From positions 62,001 through 126,000 of the forward strand of contig NZ_MWMO01000004.1 in the NCBI RefSeq assembly GCF_002556635.1: a DNA stretch of 64,000 nt, read 5' to 3'. Position numbers and translations under genes: made by a program. Each line of letters starts with the position of its first letter. The first letter of the stretch is position 1. Positions 1 to 8,255 of this stretch are shown here, piece after piece. The notes beneath the pieces were generated by a model that worked only from the letters and a program-made list of their open reading frames with translations, made no database searches and was not told where the DNA came from. The stretch comes from Novosphingobium sp. PC22D (GTDB lineage Bacteria > Pseudomonadota > Alphaproteobacteria > Sphingomonadales > Sphingomonadaceae).

Positions 1-393
1 ATAGGTGAAGCTGATGAAGATCAGGCAGATCACCGCGACCGTGCGCGCGACCTTGGAGTAATAGCGCGTGCCGATGAAGTCGGGCACGGTGAACTGACCG
101 AACTTGCGCAGATAGGGCGCGAGCAGCAGCGCCAGCATCACGTAGCCGCCGGTCCAGCCCATCAGATAGACCGAACCGTCATAGCCCATGAAGGCGATCA
201 GGCCCGCCATCGAGATGAACGAGGCCGCGCTCATCCAGTCGGCGGCGGTCGCCATGCCGTTGACGATCGGATTCACCCCGCCGCCGGCGACGTAGAATTC
301 CTTGGTGGAACCGGCCCGCGTCCAGACGGCGATGCCGATGTAAAGCGCGAAACTCACCGCGACGAAGAGGTAGATGAGACCTTGCGTTGACAT
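1..393 (-). CDS. Sodium:solute symporter family protein, large subunit (partial)
   Basis: Only the N-terminal 131 residues lie in the window; the C-terminus is beyond the left edge. The product is an integral membrane transporter of the sodium:solute symporter (SSSF) superfamily. The visible part begins [20 protein letters not shown] (first membrane segment), followed by a [11 protein letters not shown] stretch and an [12 protein letters not shown] segment characteristic of ActP/VC_2705-like symporters. The ATG at 393 has a GAGGGGGG ribosome site and sits 13 bp after the stop of the DUF4212 small subunit, which is the usual partner of this subfamily. The substrate is probably a small organic anion such as acetate, but this is inferred from family only. 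Confidence 0.85.
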   Translation of the reverse strand, partial: MSTQGLIYLFVAVSFALYIGIAVWTRAGSTKEFYVAGGGVNPIVNGMATAADWMSAASFISMAGLIAFMGYDGSVYLMGWTGGYVMLALLLAPYLRKFGQFTVPDFIGTRYYSKVARTVAVICLIFISFTY

Positions 394-406
394 GGTTCGG
401 CCCCCC

Positions 407-700
407 TCAATCGTCGAGATCGTAGTGGCGCTCGATCTTCTTCATCTTCCAGGCGTAGAAGAAGATCAGCACGATGAAGACGTAGATCGAGCCTTGCTGG
501 GCAAACCAGAAGCCAAGCGGGAAGCCGCCGATCATGACCTGATCGAGAACATCGCGCAGCAGGATGCCGAAGCCGAACGAGACGACGAACCAGATCGCCA
601 TCAGCGTCACGAGCAGGCGGATGTTTTCCTTCCAGTAGGCGCCCGCGCTGGCGTTCTCTTGCGAGGACTCGCCGGGCGGATTGGGACTTTCTTCGGACAT
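407..700 (-). CDS. DUF4212 protein, small subunit of sodium:substrate symporter
   Basis: A 97-residue protein with a hydrophilic N-terminus, two predicted membrane segments (about residues 28-50 and 60-83) and a basic/acidic tail ending ERHYDLDD. This is the pattern of DUF4212 proteins (putative solute:sodium symporter small subunit). I chose the ATG at 700 because GGGGAGGACATC lies directly before it; an upstream in-frame start at 769 has no such support. It directly precedes the large symporter subunit, so the two probably form one complex in the inner membrane. Confidence 0.85.
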   Translation of the reverse strand: MSEESPNPPGESSQENASAGAYWKENIRLLVTLMAIWFVVSFGFGILLRDVLDQVMIGGFPLGFWFAQQGSIYVFIVLIFFYAWKMKKIERHYDLDD

Positions 701-852
701 GATGTCCTCCCCCTCTTGCTTGTTGTCGAACCAGCCGCATTTCGCACGCGCGGCCTGGTATCGAGGCATAAGCCCCCCTCCCCGCTTTCACAGAGCGACT
801 TTGGTATGATGCGCAGTCCCCCCGTAAACGGGCGGTTCGTGCCCTTCGCGCT

Positions 853-1545
853 CTAGCGCCGCACGAGATCGCCGAGCGTCAGCCCCGCGCAGCCGTGATG
901 CGCGATCTGGGCAAGGAGCAATTCGGCGCAGGCGAGAGCGTCGGTCAGGCCGTCGTGGGCGCGGTAGGCCGGGAGGCGATAGCCCGCGCGCAGCTTGCCG
1001 AGGCGCAGCCCGTCGGCGGCCCGAGGGCGCGGGAACCATCGGTTCTCGAGCTGCATCGTGCACACGAAGGGCGCGACGAAAGGGGCGCCGAAAACGCGGC
1101 GGCAGGCCGCGTCGAGAAAGCCCGCCTCGATATCGGCGAAATGCGCGACCAGCGGCTTTCCGGCGAGCAGCGGCAGCAGCCGGGCCAGCGCCTCCGCCTC
1201 GGGCAGGGCCCGCGCCGCCGCGTCGTCGGTGATGCCGTGGACGACGACGCTGCTCGCCGAAAGCGCGGCCGCGGCGCGGAAGCGCACGCGCGTGGCGGAC
1301 GCCGCGACGATCCCCCGCGCTCCGCCGCAGACGATCCCCGCTTCGAGGATGGCGCTCGCGGCAAAGTCCAGACCGTCGGTCTCGAGATCGATCGCGGCGA
1401 ATTCGATCTGCGCGATCGGCCGGTCGAACGCGGGCATTCCCGCCGCGTAGAAATCGCGCAGCGGCCCGGGAGGCGCGAGCGCGGCGGCCTGTTCGAAGCG
1501 GCGGCGCAGACGCCGCTCGCGGCTCGCGAAGAGCACTTCGAGCAT
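853..1545 (-). CDS. DEDDh 3'-5' exonuclease, DnaQ-like
   Basis: A 230-residue protein with the three exonuclease motifs of the DnaQ/epsilon superfamily: ExoI FAAIDLETDGLD (about residue 49, D-x-E), ExoII HFADIEAGFLD (about 134) and ExoIII YRAHDGLTDALACAELL (about 194, H plus D). It therefore probably removes 3' nucleotides from DNA or RNA with two metal ions. It is too short to be a full polymerase III epsilon subunit with its alpha-binding tail. The ATG is 1 bp after the TGA of the upstream DUF294/CBS gene, so the two are translationally coupled. This exonuclease/DUF294 pairing is common next to DUF4212 symporters; its link to transport is unknown. Confidence 0.85.
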   Translation of the reverse strand: MLEVLFASRERRLRRRFEQAAALAPPGPLRDFYAAGMPAFDRPIAQIEFAAIDLETDGLDFAASAILEAGIVCGGARGIVAASATRVRFRAAAALSASSVVVHGITDDAAARALPEAEALARLLPLLAGKPLVAHFADIEAGFLDAACRRVFGAPFVAPFVCTMQLENRWFPRPRAADGLRLGKLRAGYRLPAYRAHDGLTDALACAELLLAQIAHHGCAGLTLGDLVRR

Positions 1546-1546
1546 T

Positions 1547-3439
1547 TCAGCTCAGCCCTCCGGCGAAATCGGCGCGCAGTTTGTCGAGCTGCTGGCGGAT
1601 GAGCTTGAAGGCATCGCGCAGATGCTCGCGATCAAAGCGCGAGAGCCGTTCCGGGTCGAGCTTGTTCGACGGCGCGGTCCCTTGCGCGATCTGCTCGGCC
1701 TGGTGGCGAAAGCGCACGTCGCGCACGAACTCGAAGGCCGCGCCGAGATCGCGCGCCGCCTCGGCATCGAGGCCGCCCGCCTCGCGCGCGGCGCGCAGCC
1801 GTTCGAGCGTGTTGGTGGCCTCGATCCCGTTGGCCAGCGCATGGACCCGCGCGAGATCGACCACCGGCGCGATCGCCTGGCTCTTGAGATCGAACACGCG
1901 GCCCTCGTCGGCATCGTCCTGCAACAGGAAGTTGCGAAAGAAGCCCAGAGGCACGCGCGTCGCGGCCGCTGCCCGGGCGACGAACGAGAGGAAGATGCGG
2001 TTGCTCCGGGCCTGCGCGAAGACCGTGCGGCGCAAGTCCTCGACCAGCCGTGCCTCGCCGGCGAGGCAGCGCATGTCGAAGAATATCGTCGTCTCGAGCA
2101 CCGCCTGCGGATCGGGCGAGGCGATCCAGTGCGCGAAGCGGGCCTGCCACTGCGCGCCGGTGCAGCGATAGGCCGGATTGGTGGCCATGATGTCGCCCGG
2201 GCAATAGCGATAGCCGGCACCATCGAGCCCGTCGCACAAGTGCCGGGAAAGCGCCTCGAAATAGCCGTCGTGGCGCTCGGGCACGTAGTCCTCGCCGAAG
2301 ATGAAGCCGTTGTCCTGGTCCGAACCCAGCGCCTGTTCGGCGCGTGCGAGCGAGCCGAAGCAGACCAGCGCATAGTCGACGGGCGGCGGGCCGAGCGCGG
2401 CTTCGCCAAGATCGAGCAGGCGCCGATGCGCGCCCTCGCCGATCGTGCTCGCATAGCGCGCGACATGGTCGGCATCGACACCCGCGCCGACCAGTCCCGC
2501 GATCGCGTGGGGCAGTTGCGCCGCCGCGCGCGCCACTTCGGTATCGTCGCGCGCGGCGGCGATTTCCTTGGCGATGATCAGGCTGTTCGAGCCGAGCCGG
2601 GCGAGGATGTCGTTCGAGGAGACCACGGCGACCAGCCGCCCGCTCGCGTCGGTCACGGGCAAGTGGTGAATATGCCGCTCGGCCATGGCGACGAGCGCGG
2701 TGAGCACGGGCGCGTCCTCGACGATCGTGACCGGCGAGGGCGTCATCACCTGCGCGACCGGCTTCGCGGTGTCGAGCCCGGGGGCGAGCACGCGGCGCCG
2801 CAGGTCCTTGTCGGTGATGATCCCGACCAGCCTCTCCCCGTCACGGATCGGCAGGGTCGAGACATCGTGCTCGGCCATGAGCCGCGCGGCTTCGGCGATG
2901 GTCGTGCCGGGCGCGGCGGTCACCACCTCGCGCCGCCGCACCAGCGAGCCGATCGAGGCATGGGCGCCGAGCGTCTCTTCGGAGTCCTGCTCAAGCGCGC
3001 CGCGCGAGCGCAACCGGGCCACGGCACGACGCAGGCGCGCCGATTCGTCGGTGTCGAAGAAGGCGCGGAAGTCCGCGTCGGCGGCGCGCAGCTTGAGGAA
3101 GGCCTCGGCCTCGATGCGGTAGAGTAGCGTGTCCTCGAGCGCGACCACCTCGTTCTGCGCGGGCATCGCGCGAATCAGCGAGGGATAGCCGAAGCACTCG
3201 CCCTCGCCGAGCCGCGCATTGAGCTCGGTCCCGCCAAGCCGCAGCTCGACCGCGCCCGAGCGCACCACCGAAAGCATGCGGTTGGCATCGCCCGCGGCGA
3301 TGACCAGCGCGCCGCGCCGGTAGTAGCTGATCCGGCAGGCCCGCCCGAGCGCGGCCAGCGCATCGGGCGCGAGCCCCGAGAAAGGCGGATGCGCCCGCAG
3401 AAAACCGAGCACTTCGCCGAGTTCGGTAACGTGTTCCAT
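1547..3439 (-). CDS. DUF294/CBS/cyclic-nucleotide-binding-like signalling protein
   Basis: A 630-residue cytosolic protein. Domains in order: a cNMP-binding-like beta-roll (about 10-120, with LGEGECFGYPSLI), two CBS repeats (about 168-285, with HDVSTLPI and GIITDKDLRR), a DUF294 nucleotidyltransferase-like domain (GSLARAEQALGSDQDNGFIF, about 360, with G-S and D-x-D) and a C-terminal DUF294_C helical domain. The layout resembles GlnD-type sensors, suggesting ligand-controlled nucleotidyl transfer. The ATG at 3439 was preferred because sequence upstream is low-complexity and MEHVTELGEVLGFLRAHPPF matches the family start. First gene of the operon with the exonuclease and the symporter, it probably senses energy status or nucleotide pools; that role is inferred. 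Confidence 0.85.
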   Translation of the reverse strand: MEHVTELGEVLGFLRAHPPFSGLAPDALAALGRACRISYYRRGALVIAAGDANRMLSVVRSGAVELRLGGTELNARLGEGECFGYPSLIRAMPAQNEVVALEDTLLYRIEAEAFLKLRAADADFRAFFDTDESARLRRAVARLRSRGALEQDSEETLGAHASIGSLVRRREVVTAAPGTTIAEAARLMAEHDVSTLPIRDGERLVGIITDKDLRRRVLAPGLDTAKPVAQVMTPSPVTIVEDAPVLTALVAMAERHIHHLPVTDASGRLVAVVSSNDILARLGSNSLIIAKEIAAARDDTEVARAAAQLPHAIAGLVGAGVDADHVARYASTIGEGAHRRLLDLGEAALGPPPVDYALVCFGSLARAEQALGSDQDNGFIFGEDYVPERHDGYFEALSRHLCDGLDGAGYRYCPGDIMATNPAYRCTGAQWQARFAHWIASPDPQAVLETTIFFDMRCLAGEARLVEDLRRTVFAQARSNRIFLSFVARAAAATRVPLGFFRNFLLQDDADEGRVFDLKSQAIAPVVDLARVHALANGIEATNTLERLRAAREAGGLDAEAARDLGAAFEFVRDVRFRHQAEQIAQGTAPSNKLDPERLSRFDREHLRDAFKLIRQQLDKLRADFAGGLS

Positions 3440-3543
3440 GATAGGCTCGGACGCTAGGCTCGCGCGCTGTGGGCGTCCATTGGCGAAAGGTGGTATTCGC
3501 CGGAGCGGTGGCGAAACGCCCCGGTCGGCCTGCCCCGGCGCGC

Positions 3544-4014
3544 TCAGTCCGGACCGCTGTTCGAAACCGCTTCGCTGAACACCGTCTGCGGCGATTCCCA
3601 GTCGAGCCGGATGCGGCGGCGGGCGATCAGCCAGGCTTCGCCCTCCTTGCGGCAATCGTCGAGATAGACGCCCGCGTGATCGGGGCCGATGTCGGTCCAG
3701 GCGACCCAGTAGGTGCGCGCAGCGGCGCTGTCCGCGCCGGTCAGGTCGATTTTCGAGGTCGACAACTGGTGCCGCACGAAACTCGCTCCATGCGTCGCGC
3801 CAGCGCCCGCCCGCCAGCGTTCCTGCCAGGCGCGGATCGCCGCGCGTCCCGCGTAGCGGAAGGCGCGCGCCTCCGGCACTCGGTCGGTCTCGATCACCGC
3901 GTCCTCGGTGAAGCAGGCGAGGAAATCGTCGATCATCAGCCGGTCGCCCGCCATGGTGTAGCGCGCCATCGTGTCGCGGATCGCCTCGCGTGCGAGCAGT
4001 TCGTCAACCGTCAC
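3544..4014 (-). CDS. SnoaL-like/NTF2-fold protein
   Basis: A 156-residue protein of the NTF2-like superfamily (SnoaL_4 type). It starts MTVDELLAREAIRDTMARYT, has an acidic pocket-lining segment LACFTEDAVIETDR, and a second half with RHQLSTSKIDLTG and TYWVAWTDIG strands. Such proteins are small dehydratases, isomerases or binding proteins in steroid, polyketide and aromatic pathways; the substrate is not readable here. The start is a GTG whose last bases form the TGA of the SDR gene (GTGA overlap at 4011-4014), so it is the third gene of a coupled trio. Confidence 0.75.
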   Translation of the reverse strand: MTVDELLAREAIRDTMARYTMAGDRLMIDDFLACFTEDAVIETDRVPEARAFRYAGRAAIRAWQERWRAGAGATHGASFVRHQLSTSKIDLTGADSAAARTYWVAWTDIGPDHAGVYLDDCRKEGEAWLIARRRIRLDWESPQTVFSEAVSNSGPD

Positions 4015-4787
4015 GTCATCACCAGCCCGGCATCGACGTTGATCGACTGCCCGGTGATCGTGCGCGCCTGGTCCGAGGCGAGGAACAGCGCGAGGTTGGC
4101 GACGTCCTCGGGCGTCGAAAAGGTCTTCAGCGGCAGCGGCGCCTGGATGCCCGCCGCGATCTCCTCGACCGTCGTGCCCTGCTCCTCGGCGACGCGCTTC
4201 ATGTAGTTCACCATCAGTTCGGTCTCGATCGCACCGGGCACGACGCAGTTGCAGCGAATGTCGAACTGGCCGACTTCCTTCGCGGTGACCTTGGTGAGGA
4301 TGCGCAGCGCCCCCTTGGCCGCCGAATAGTGGCTCTTGCGGATCATGCCGTCCCAGCCCGCGCCGCTCGAGAAATTGACGATCGCGCCCGTGCGCCGCCC
4401 CATCATCGAGCGGTTGAGCACCTCACGCGTGCACAACATCGCGGCCATGCAATCGACCTTATAGGTATCGAGGAAGTTGTCGACCGTCTGTTCCCAGATC
4501 CACTTGTCGGTACCGGGCACGGCCGCGTTGTTCATCAGCACGTCGACCTGGCCCCAGCGTGTCATCGCCGCCTCTACCATGGCCGCGACGTCGGCTTCGT
4601 CGGTCACGTCGGCGCGCACCGCAACCGCCGCCTCGCCGATCGCGGCGGCGGCCTCCTCGACCAGCTCGCGCCGCCGGGCCGCGAGCACCAGCCTGGCGCC
4701 CTCGTCCGCGAGCATGCGCGCCATGATCGGCCCGAGCCCGGTGCTCGCGCCGGTGACGATCGCGACCTTGCCCTCGAACCGGTTCAT
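4011..4787 (-). CDS. Short-chain dehydrogenase/reductase (SDR)
   Basis: A 258-residue classical SDR. The cofactor motif TGASTGLG is at about residue 12, the NNAAVPG element at about 86, and the catalytic Ser (NFSSGAG) and YSAAK Tyr-Lys pair at about 140-158. The C-terminal NVDAG is typical of FabG-like enzymes. It probably oxidises or reduces a hydroxyl/keto group with NAD(P)(H). Both ends overlap neighbours by 4 bp: ATGA with the upstream NTF2-like gene and GTGA with the SnoaL-like gene. The context suggests a catabolic step on a cyclic or aromatic compound, but the substrate is unknown. Confidence 0.9.
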   Translation of the reverse strand: MNRFEGKVAIVTGASTGLGPIMARMLADEGARLVLAARRRELVEEAAAAIGEAAVAVRADVTDEADVAAMVEAAMTRWGQVDVLMNNAAVPGTDKWIWEQTVDNFLDTYKVDCMAAMLCTREVLNRSMMGRRTGAIVNFSSGAGWDGMIRKSHYSAAKGALRILTKVTAKEVGQFDIRCNCVVPGAIETELMVNYMKRVAEEQGTTVEEIAAGIQAPLPLKTFSTPEDVANLALFLASDQARTITGQSINVDAGLVMT

Positions 4788-5284
4788 AGCGCCAGGACCT
4801 TGCGCATGGTCTCGTGGCTCGCCTCGGAGCCGTCGAGCGGGCGGTTGAAGCGCTCGACGATGCGCCAGGCATCGCCCTCGCGCCGAAGCGTCCAGTGGTT
4901 GACCGCCGCGCGCCAGACGAACCAGCGCTCGTCTTCCCTGAGCACGACGAAGGAGTACCCCAGTGCCTGCGCCTCGTCGCCGTCGACGGTAATCTTCGGC
5001 GTCGCCGTGAGGTGCGCGCAGCCGGTGTTCACGAGGTCGAGATGACCCTGCCAGTGATACATCGCGGCGATCTCGTCGGGCGCGGCGAGGCGCGCGGGCT
5101 GGCCGTCGGGCTTGGTGAAGTTGTAACCGCCGCCCTCGACCCACAGCGCGCCCGCCGCCTCGGCCGTCGCGCTGTCCACCAGCGGGCCGTAGCTGTTGAG
5201 CAGATTGAGGATCGCGAGGTGATCCTCGGCCCTGCGGCAGCGCGCTTCGAGCGCGTCGAGCCGGTCCTCGACGGTCTGTGTCAT
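4784..5284 (-). CDS. NTF2-like (SnoaL_4) domain protein
   Basis: A 166-residue protein of the NTF2-like fold, with an N-terminal helical part (EDRLDALEARCRRAEDHLAI) and a NTGCAHLTATPKITVDGDEA beta region. This layout resembles aromatic-ring dioxygenase beta-subunit/SnoaL_4 proteins. No catalytic function can be assigned. The ATG at 5284 was chosen over an upstream start at 5323 because GGGAGAGGAC lies just before it. It is the first gene of the three-gene operon NTF2-like, SDR, SnoaL-like; a promoter is expected between 5285 and 5371 but I cannot place it. Confidence 0.75.
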   Translation of the reverse strand: MTQTVEDRLDALEARCRRAEDHLAILNLLNSYGPLVDSATAEAAGALWVEGGGYNFTKPDGQPARLAAPDEIAAMYHWQGHLDLVNTGCAHLTATPKITVDGDEAQALGYSFVVLREDERWFVWRAAVNHWTLRREGDAWRIVERFNRPLDGSEASHETMRKVLAL

Positions 5285-5371
5285 GTCCTCTCCCACCTTC
5301 TCGCGTGTTGAACACGAGTTCAACGCGCGGGGGCGAGAGGGGTCAAGTCCCCTCGCGGGGACGCGCCGTCC

Positions 5372-5935
5372 TTACCAGTCGAACCAGCGGCGGCGGCGAG
5401 TGACGCGCTCGGGCACGCCGTCGCCGTCGACATCGGCGTAGGTCGCGGTGGGCGTCGGCGCGGTGTGCCGGGCCTCGGCCGCGGCTTCGGCGCGGGCGGC
5501 GCGCATCTCGGCCTCGCGGGCACGCTCCTCGGCGGCGCGCGTCGCCACCTCGCCCTTCCGCTCGCTGCGGATGTGATAGTAGTGCGACCACATCTGGCTA
5601 TGCGCGAAGGCGAGGAACAGCCCGCCCATCACGGCGAGGTTCTTGAGCGCCATCACCCCCTGCATCGGGTCGGTGAAGCGGTTGTGGAAGAACAGGAGCG
5701 TCAGCGCGACGAAAACGATCAGCGCCAGCGAGACCAGGCGCACCATGAAGCCCAGCGCGAGGCACAATCCCGCGATGATCTCGAAGGCCGCGACGGGAAG
5801 CGCGAGGCCGCCCGGCAATCCGGCGCTGACGATCATCTGCTCGGTCCCGGCCAGATCCACGAACTTGTTCGCGCCCGAAACGATGAAGAGAAGCGCAAGC
5901 AGAATGCGCCCGATAATGGCTGCGATCTTCGACAC
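5372..5935 (-). CDS. DoxX family membrane protein
   Basis: A 187-residue inner-membrane protein. Four hydrophobic segments (about residues 5-22, 45-65, 67-85 and 92-110) and the motif RILLALLFIVSGANKFVDLA are typical of DoxX/DoxD-like proteins. The C-terminal 60 residues form an Ala/Glu/Arg-rich, probably helical tail followed by YADVDGDGVPERV. DoxX proteins are linked to thiosulfate/quinone redox chemistry or oxidative stress, though most remain uncharacterised. The start is a GTG at 5935 preceded by ACGGGAGAG. Confidence 0.8.
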   Translation of the reverse strand: MSKIAAIIGRILLALLFIVSGANKFVDLAGTEQMIVSAGLPGGLALPVAAFEIIAGLCLALGFMVRLVSLALIVFVALTLLFFHNRFTDPMQGVMALKNLAVMGGLFLAFAHSQMWSHYYHIRSERKGEVATRAAEERAREAEMRAARAEAAAEARHTAPTPTATYADVDGDGVPERVTRRRRWFDW

Positions 5936-6018
5936 GGCACGACTCTCCCGTCACGATTACTGCATGACGCAAAGAGCGCGTGTTGCGGGCAATTGTTCCC
6001 TTGGCTGTCTTTCGCAGC

Positions 6019-6834
6019 TCAATTCGCGCCGGCGATCACCAGCCGGCCGTGGAGCGGCTGCGTCGGACGCGCGTTGTCGCCGACGATGGCGTGGATCGCC
6101 GCGATCTGCGCCGCGCTGGCGGTGGCGCGGTGCGTGGCGACGTGCCAGCGTACCCCTTCGGTGCAGGGCGGCGTCGTCAGCGATCCCTCGTAGCGGTAGA
6201 CCGAGAGGTTCTCGGGCAGCAGCCCGGCGGGATCGAATGTGACGTGGCTCAGCGTCGCGGGCGCCGCCTCGCGGGCGGGAGCGGCCTTGACGATCTTCTG
6301 CAGCTCCTCGTTGTGCGCACCTTCCTCGAACATCACCCCGAGCACCGCGTAGTTGCCCGCGTGATCGACATGCACGAAGTGCGCGACCATCGGATAGGGG
6401 ATGCCGTACAGGGTTTCTTCGGACGGCGTGTGGAAGTGCACCTGCAGCAGCTTGTAGCGCGCGATGCCGCTGGCGAGCGTCGATCCCTCGGCGAAGTTGA
6501 CCTGCACGGTGTGGCCGTTGTTGAGGATCGTCAGCGGTCCGGCGCGATAGCTGGCGCGAACGCGGAAATCGCCCACCACCGGCGCGCCGCCGAGGTCGAT
6601 CGGCGACTGCATGTGGCCGATCTTGCACAGGCGGAAGTCCTCGGAGATCTCGCCCCAGTGCTCGGGCCCCTCGCTGCCCGCATAGCCCCAGTGCGGCCCC
6701 GCATGCGCGCGGGCGGGAGGCGTCGAGGCCTTGTGCCGTTCCGGTGAATCGTCCTCGTGCGCGGCGACAGGCTCGGCGGAGACGAGGACGAGCGCCGTCA
6801 TGCTCAGGGCGGCAATCCTGCTTGCGGTCTTCAA
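6019..6834 (-). CDS. Alpha-type carbonic anhydrase, periplasmic
   Basis: A 271-residue exported alpha carbonic anhydrase that interconverts CO2 and bicarbonate in the periplasm. The N-terminus has a signal peptide (SMTALVLVSAEPVAAHE, cleavage probably near AHA/AAH). Family marks are QSPIDL (about 86), the zinc ligands in LLQVHFHTPSE (H-x-H) and VAHFVHVD, and YEGSLTTPPCTEGVRW near the end with the gate-keeping Thr. The start is TTG at 6834, preceded by GGGAGAAAA; the nearest downstream ATG would destroy the signal peptide. It stands alone between DoxX and dcd. Confidence 0.9.
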   Translation of the reverse strand: MKTASRIAALSMTALVLVSAEPVAAHEDDSPERHKASTPPARAHAGPHWGYAGSEGPEHWGEISEDFRLCKIGHMQSPIDLGGAPVVGDFRVRASYRAGPLTILNNGHTVQVNFAEGSTLASGIARYKLLQVHFHTPSEETLYGIPYPMVAHFVHVDHAGNYAVLGVMFEEGAHNEELQKIVKAAPAREAAPATLSHVTFDPAGLLPENLSVYRYEGSLTTPPCTEGVRWHVATHRATASAAQIAAIHAIVGDNARPTQPLHGRLVIAGAN

Positions 6835-6931
6835 GTCATTTTCTCCCGGCTCGGTCTGGGTGACCTGCCTCTAGCGGGAGAAGTTTCCGGCGCCGCGTAC
6901 GCGCGGCCCCGGTAAAATGACTATGCCGCGT

Positions 6932-7486
6932 TCACAGCCTGGGAAGCGTAACCCCGCGCTGGCCCATGTACTTGCCGGAACGGTCCGCGTAGCTCGTCTC
7001 GCACGGTTCGTTGCCTTGCAGGAAGAGGAACTGGCATGCCCCCTCGTTCGCATAGATCTTCGCGGGCAGCGGCGTGGTGTTCGAGAATTCGAGCGTCACA
7101 TGGCCTTCCCAGCCCGGCTCGAGCGGAGTGACGTTCACGATGATGCCGCAGCGTGCATAAGTGCTCTTGCCCAGACAGATCACCAGAACGTCGCGCGGCA
7201 CGCGAAAGTGTTCGACCGTGCGGGCGAGCGCGAAGGAATTGGGCGGGATAACGCAGACATCGGTCTTGCGGTCGACGAAGCTGGTCGCCGCGAAATCCTT
7301 GGGATCGACCACCGCGTTGTCGACATTGGTAAAGATCTTGAACTCGTCGGAGACGCGCGCGTCGTAGCCGTAGGACGAGAGCCCGTAGGAGATGCAGCCG
7401 TCCCGCTTCTGCGATTCGACGAAGGGCTCGATCATGCCCGTCGCGAGAGCCTGTTCACGGATCCATTTGTCGCTGAGAATCGCCAT
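6932..7486 (-). CDS. dcd: dCTP deaminase
   Basis: A 184-residue enzyme that deaminates dCTP to dUTP, supplying dUMP for thymidylate synthesis. The sequence follows the family from [13 protein letters not shown] to the end, with [20 protein letters not shown] (residues that bind phosphate and the catalytic region) and [20 protein letters not shown] carrying the catalytic Glu. The length equals that of proteobacterial monofunctional Dcd, so it is not the bifunctional dUTPase type. The ATG at 7486 fits the family start. A perfect 24-bp palindrome lies 63-87 bp upstream and may influence its transcription. Confidence 0.95.
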   Translation of the reverse strand: MAILSDKWIREQALATGMIEPFVESQKRDGCISYGLSSYGYDARVSDEFKIFTNVDNAVVDPKDFAATSFVDRKTDVCVIPPNSFALARTVEHFRVPRDVLVICLGKSTYARCGIIVNVTPLEPGWEGHVTLEFSNTTPLPAKIYANEGACQFLFLQGNEPCETSYADRSGKYMGQRGVTLPRL

Positions 7487-7549
7487 TGCGGGGTCTTTCC
7501 CCAGCCCGCGCCGGGCGGCAAGCCGTGCGGGTGTTTTGTCCACCACACA

Positions 7550-7573
7550 CGCGACTATCTATAGATAGTCGCG
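7550..7573. promoter_or_regulatory. Perfect 24-bp palindrome
   Basis: A perfect inverted repeat with no spacer: half-site CGCGACTATCTA followed by its exact reverse complement, centred between 7561 and 7562. Its A+T-rich centre contrasts with the surrounding G+C-rich DNA. It lies 63 bp upstream of the dcd ATG (minus strand) and about 195 bp upstream of the orphan receiver gene (plus strand). A dimeric regulator site is the simplest reading. No U-tract follows, which argues against a terminator. Confidence 0.6.
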
Positions 7574-7767
7574 ACGGTGCGGGCTTCGATTTTCTGTGGC
7601 TCGTCAGCAACAATCTGTCGCGGATTCGCGGTCCGACGGGATCGTTTCGGCGGATCGAACGTTAACCAGCAGAACTCACGTCAATTTGGACCCCAACCGA
7701 CAGGCGACAATACCGCAACCACCGCAAGGCGCAACCGAAGCGAAAGAGAACCAGAAGAGCCACGTCG

Positions 7768-8190
7768 ATGAACCTCCATGCCTCCCCTCAACAGTTCCGC
7801 TCGAACGCCATGAAGACTGGCGTCGCGGGGCTACGCGTCTTGCTCGTCGAGGACGAACCACTCGTCGCGCTCGACCTCGAAATGGCGCTCGAGGATGCCG
7901 GGGCAAGGATCCTCGGGCCGGCGCCCAACGTGGCGGTGGCGATGGACCTGATCGAGGGCGCGAAGCGGATCGATGCGGCGATTCTCGACATCAACCTCCA
8001 GGACAGCGACAGCTACCCGATCGCGGAACGGCTCATGGCGATCGGCGTCCCCTTCGTCTTCCATACCGGACACGGCTCGCAGGTCGAACTCGGCAGCCGC
8101 TTCCCCGGCGCGCCGGTGTGCCGCAAGCCGATCGCGACCCAAACGCTACTCGACATCGTCGGGTCGCTGCTGCCGCAGACCCGGCAATAA
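7768..8190 (+). CDS. Single-domain response regulator (receiver only)
   Basis: A 140-residue (or 126-residue, if the ATG at 7810 is used) receiver-only protein. LRVLLVEDEPLVALDLEMAL carries the acidic pair near the N-terminus, AAILDINLQDSDSYPI holds the phosphorylatable Asp, VFHTGHG the conserved Thr and VCRKPIAT the conserved Lys. No DNA-binding or enzymatic output domain is present. Such orphan receivers act as phosphate sinks or allosteric switches. No histidine kinase is encoded nearby, so its partner is elsewhere. It precedes wecB by 65 bp on the same strand. Confidence 0.85.
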   Translation: MNLHASPQQFRSNAMKTGVAGLRVLLVEDEPLVALDLEMALEDAGARILGPAPNVAVAMDLIEGAKRIDAAILDINLQDSDSYPIAERLMAIGVPFVFHTGHGSQVELGSRFPGAPVCRKPIATQTLLDIVGSLLPQTRQ

Positions 8191-8255
8191 TTCCTCGCTT
8201 CGCGCCGACGCGCTTATCCCGCGATTAACCACGCGGTGCTAAGCCTTCGCGTGCG

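Noticed and set aside
6892..6907. GCCGCG-TACG-CGCGGC hairpin after dcd
   Set aside because: A six-bp G/C stem without a U-tract is common in such G+C-rich DNA; not enough to call a terminator.
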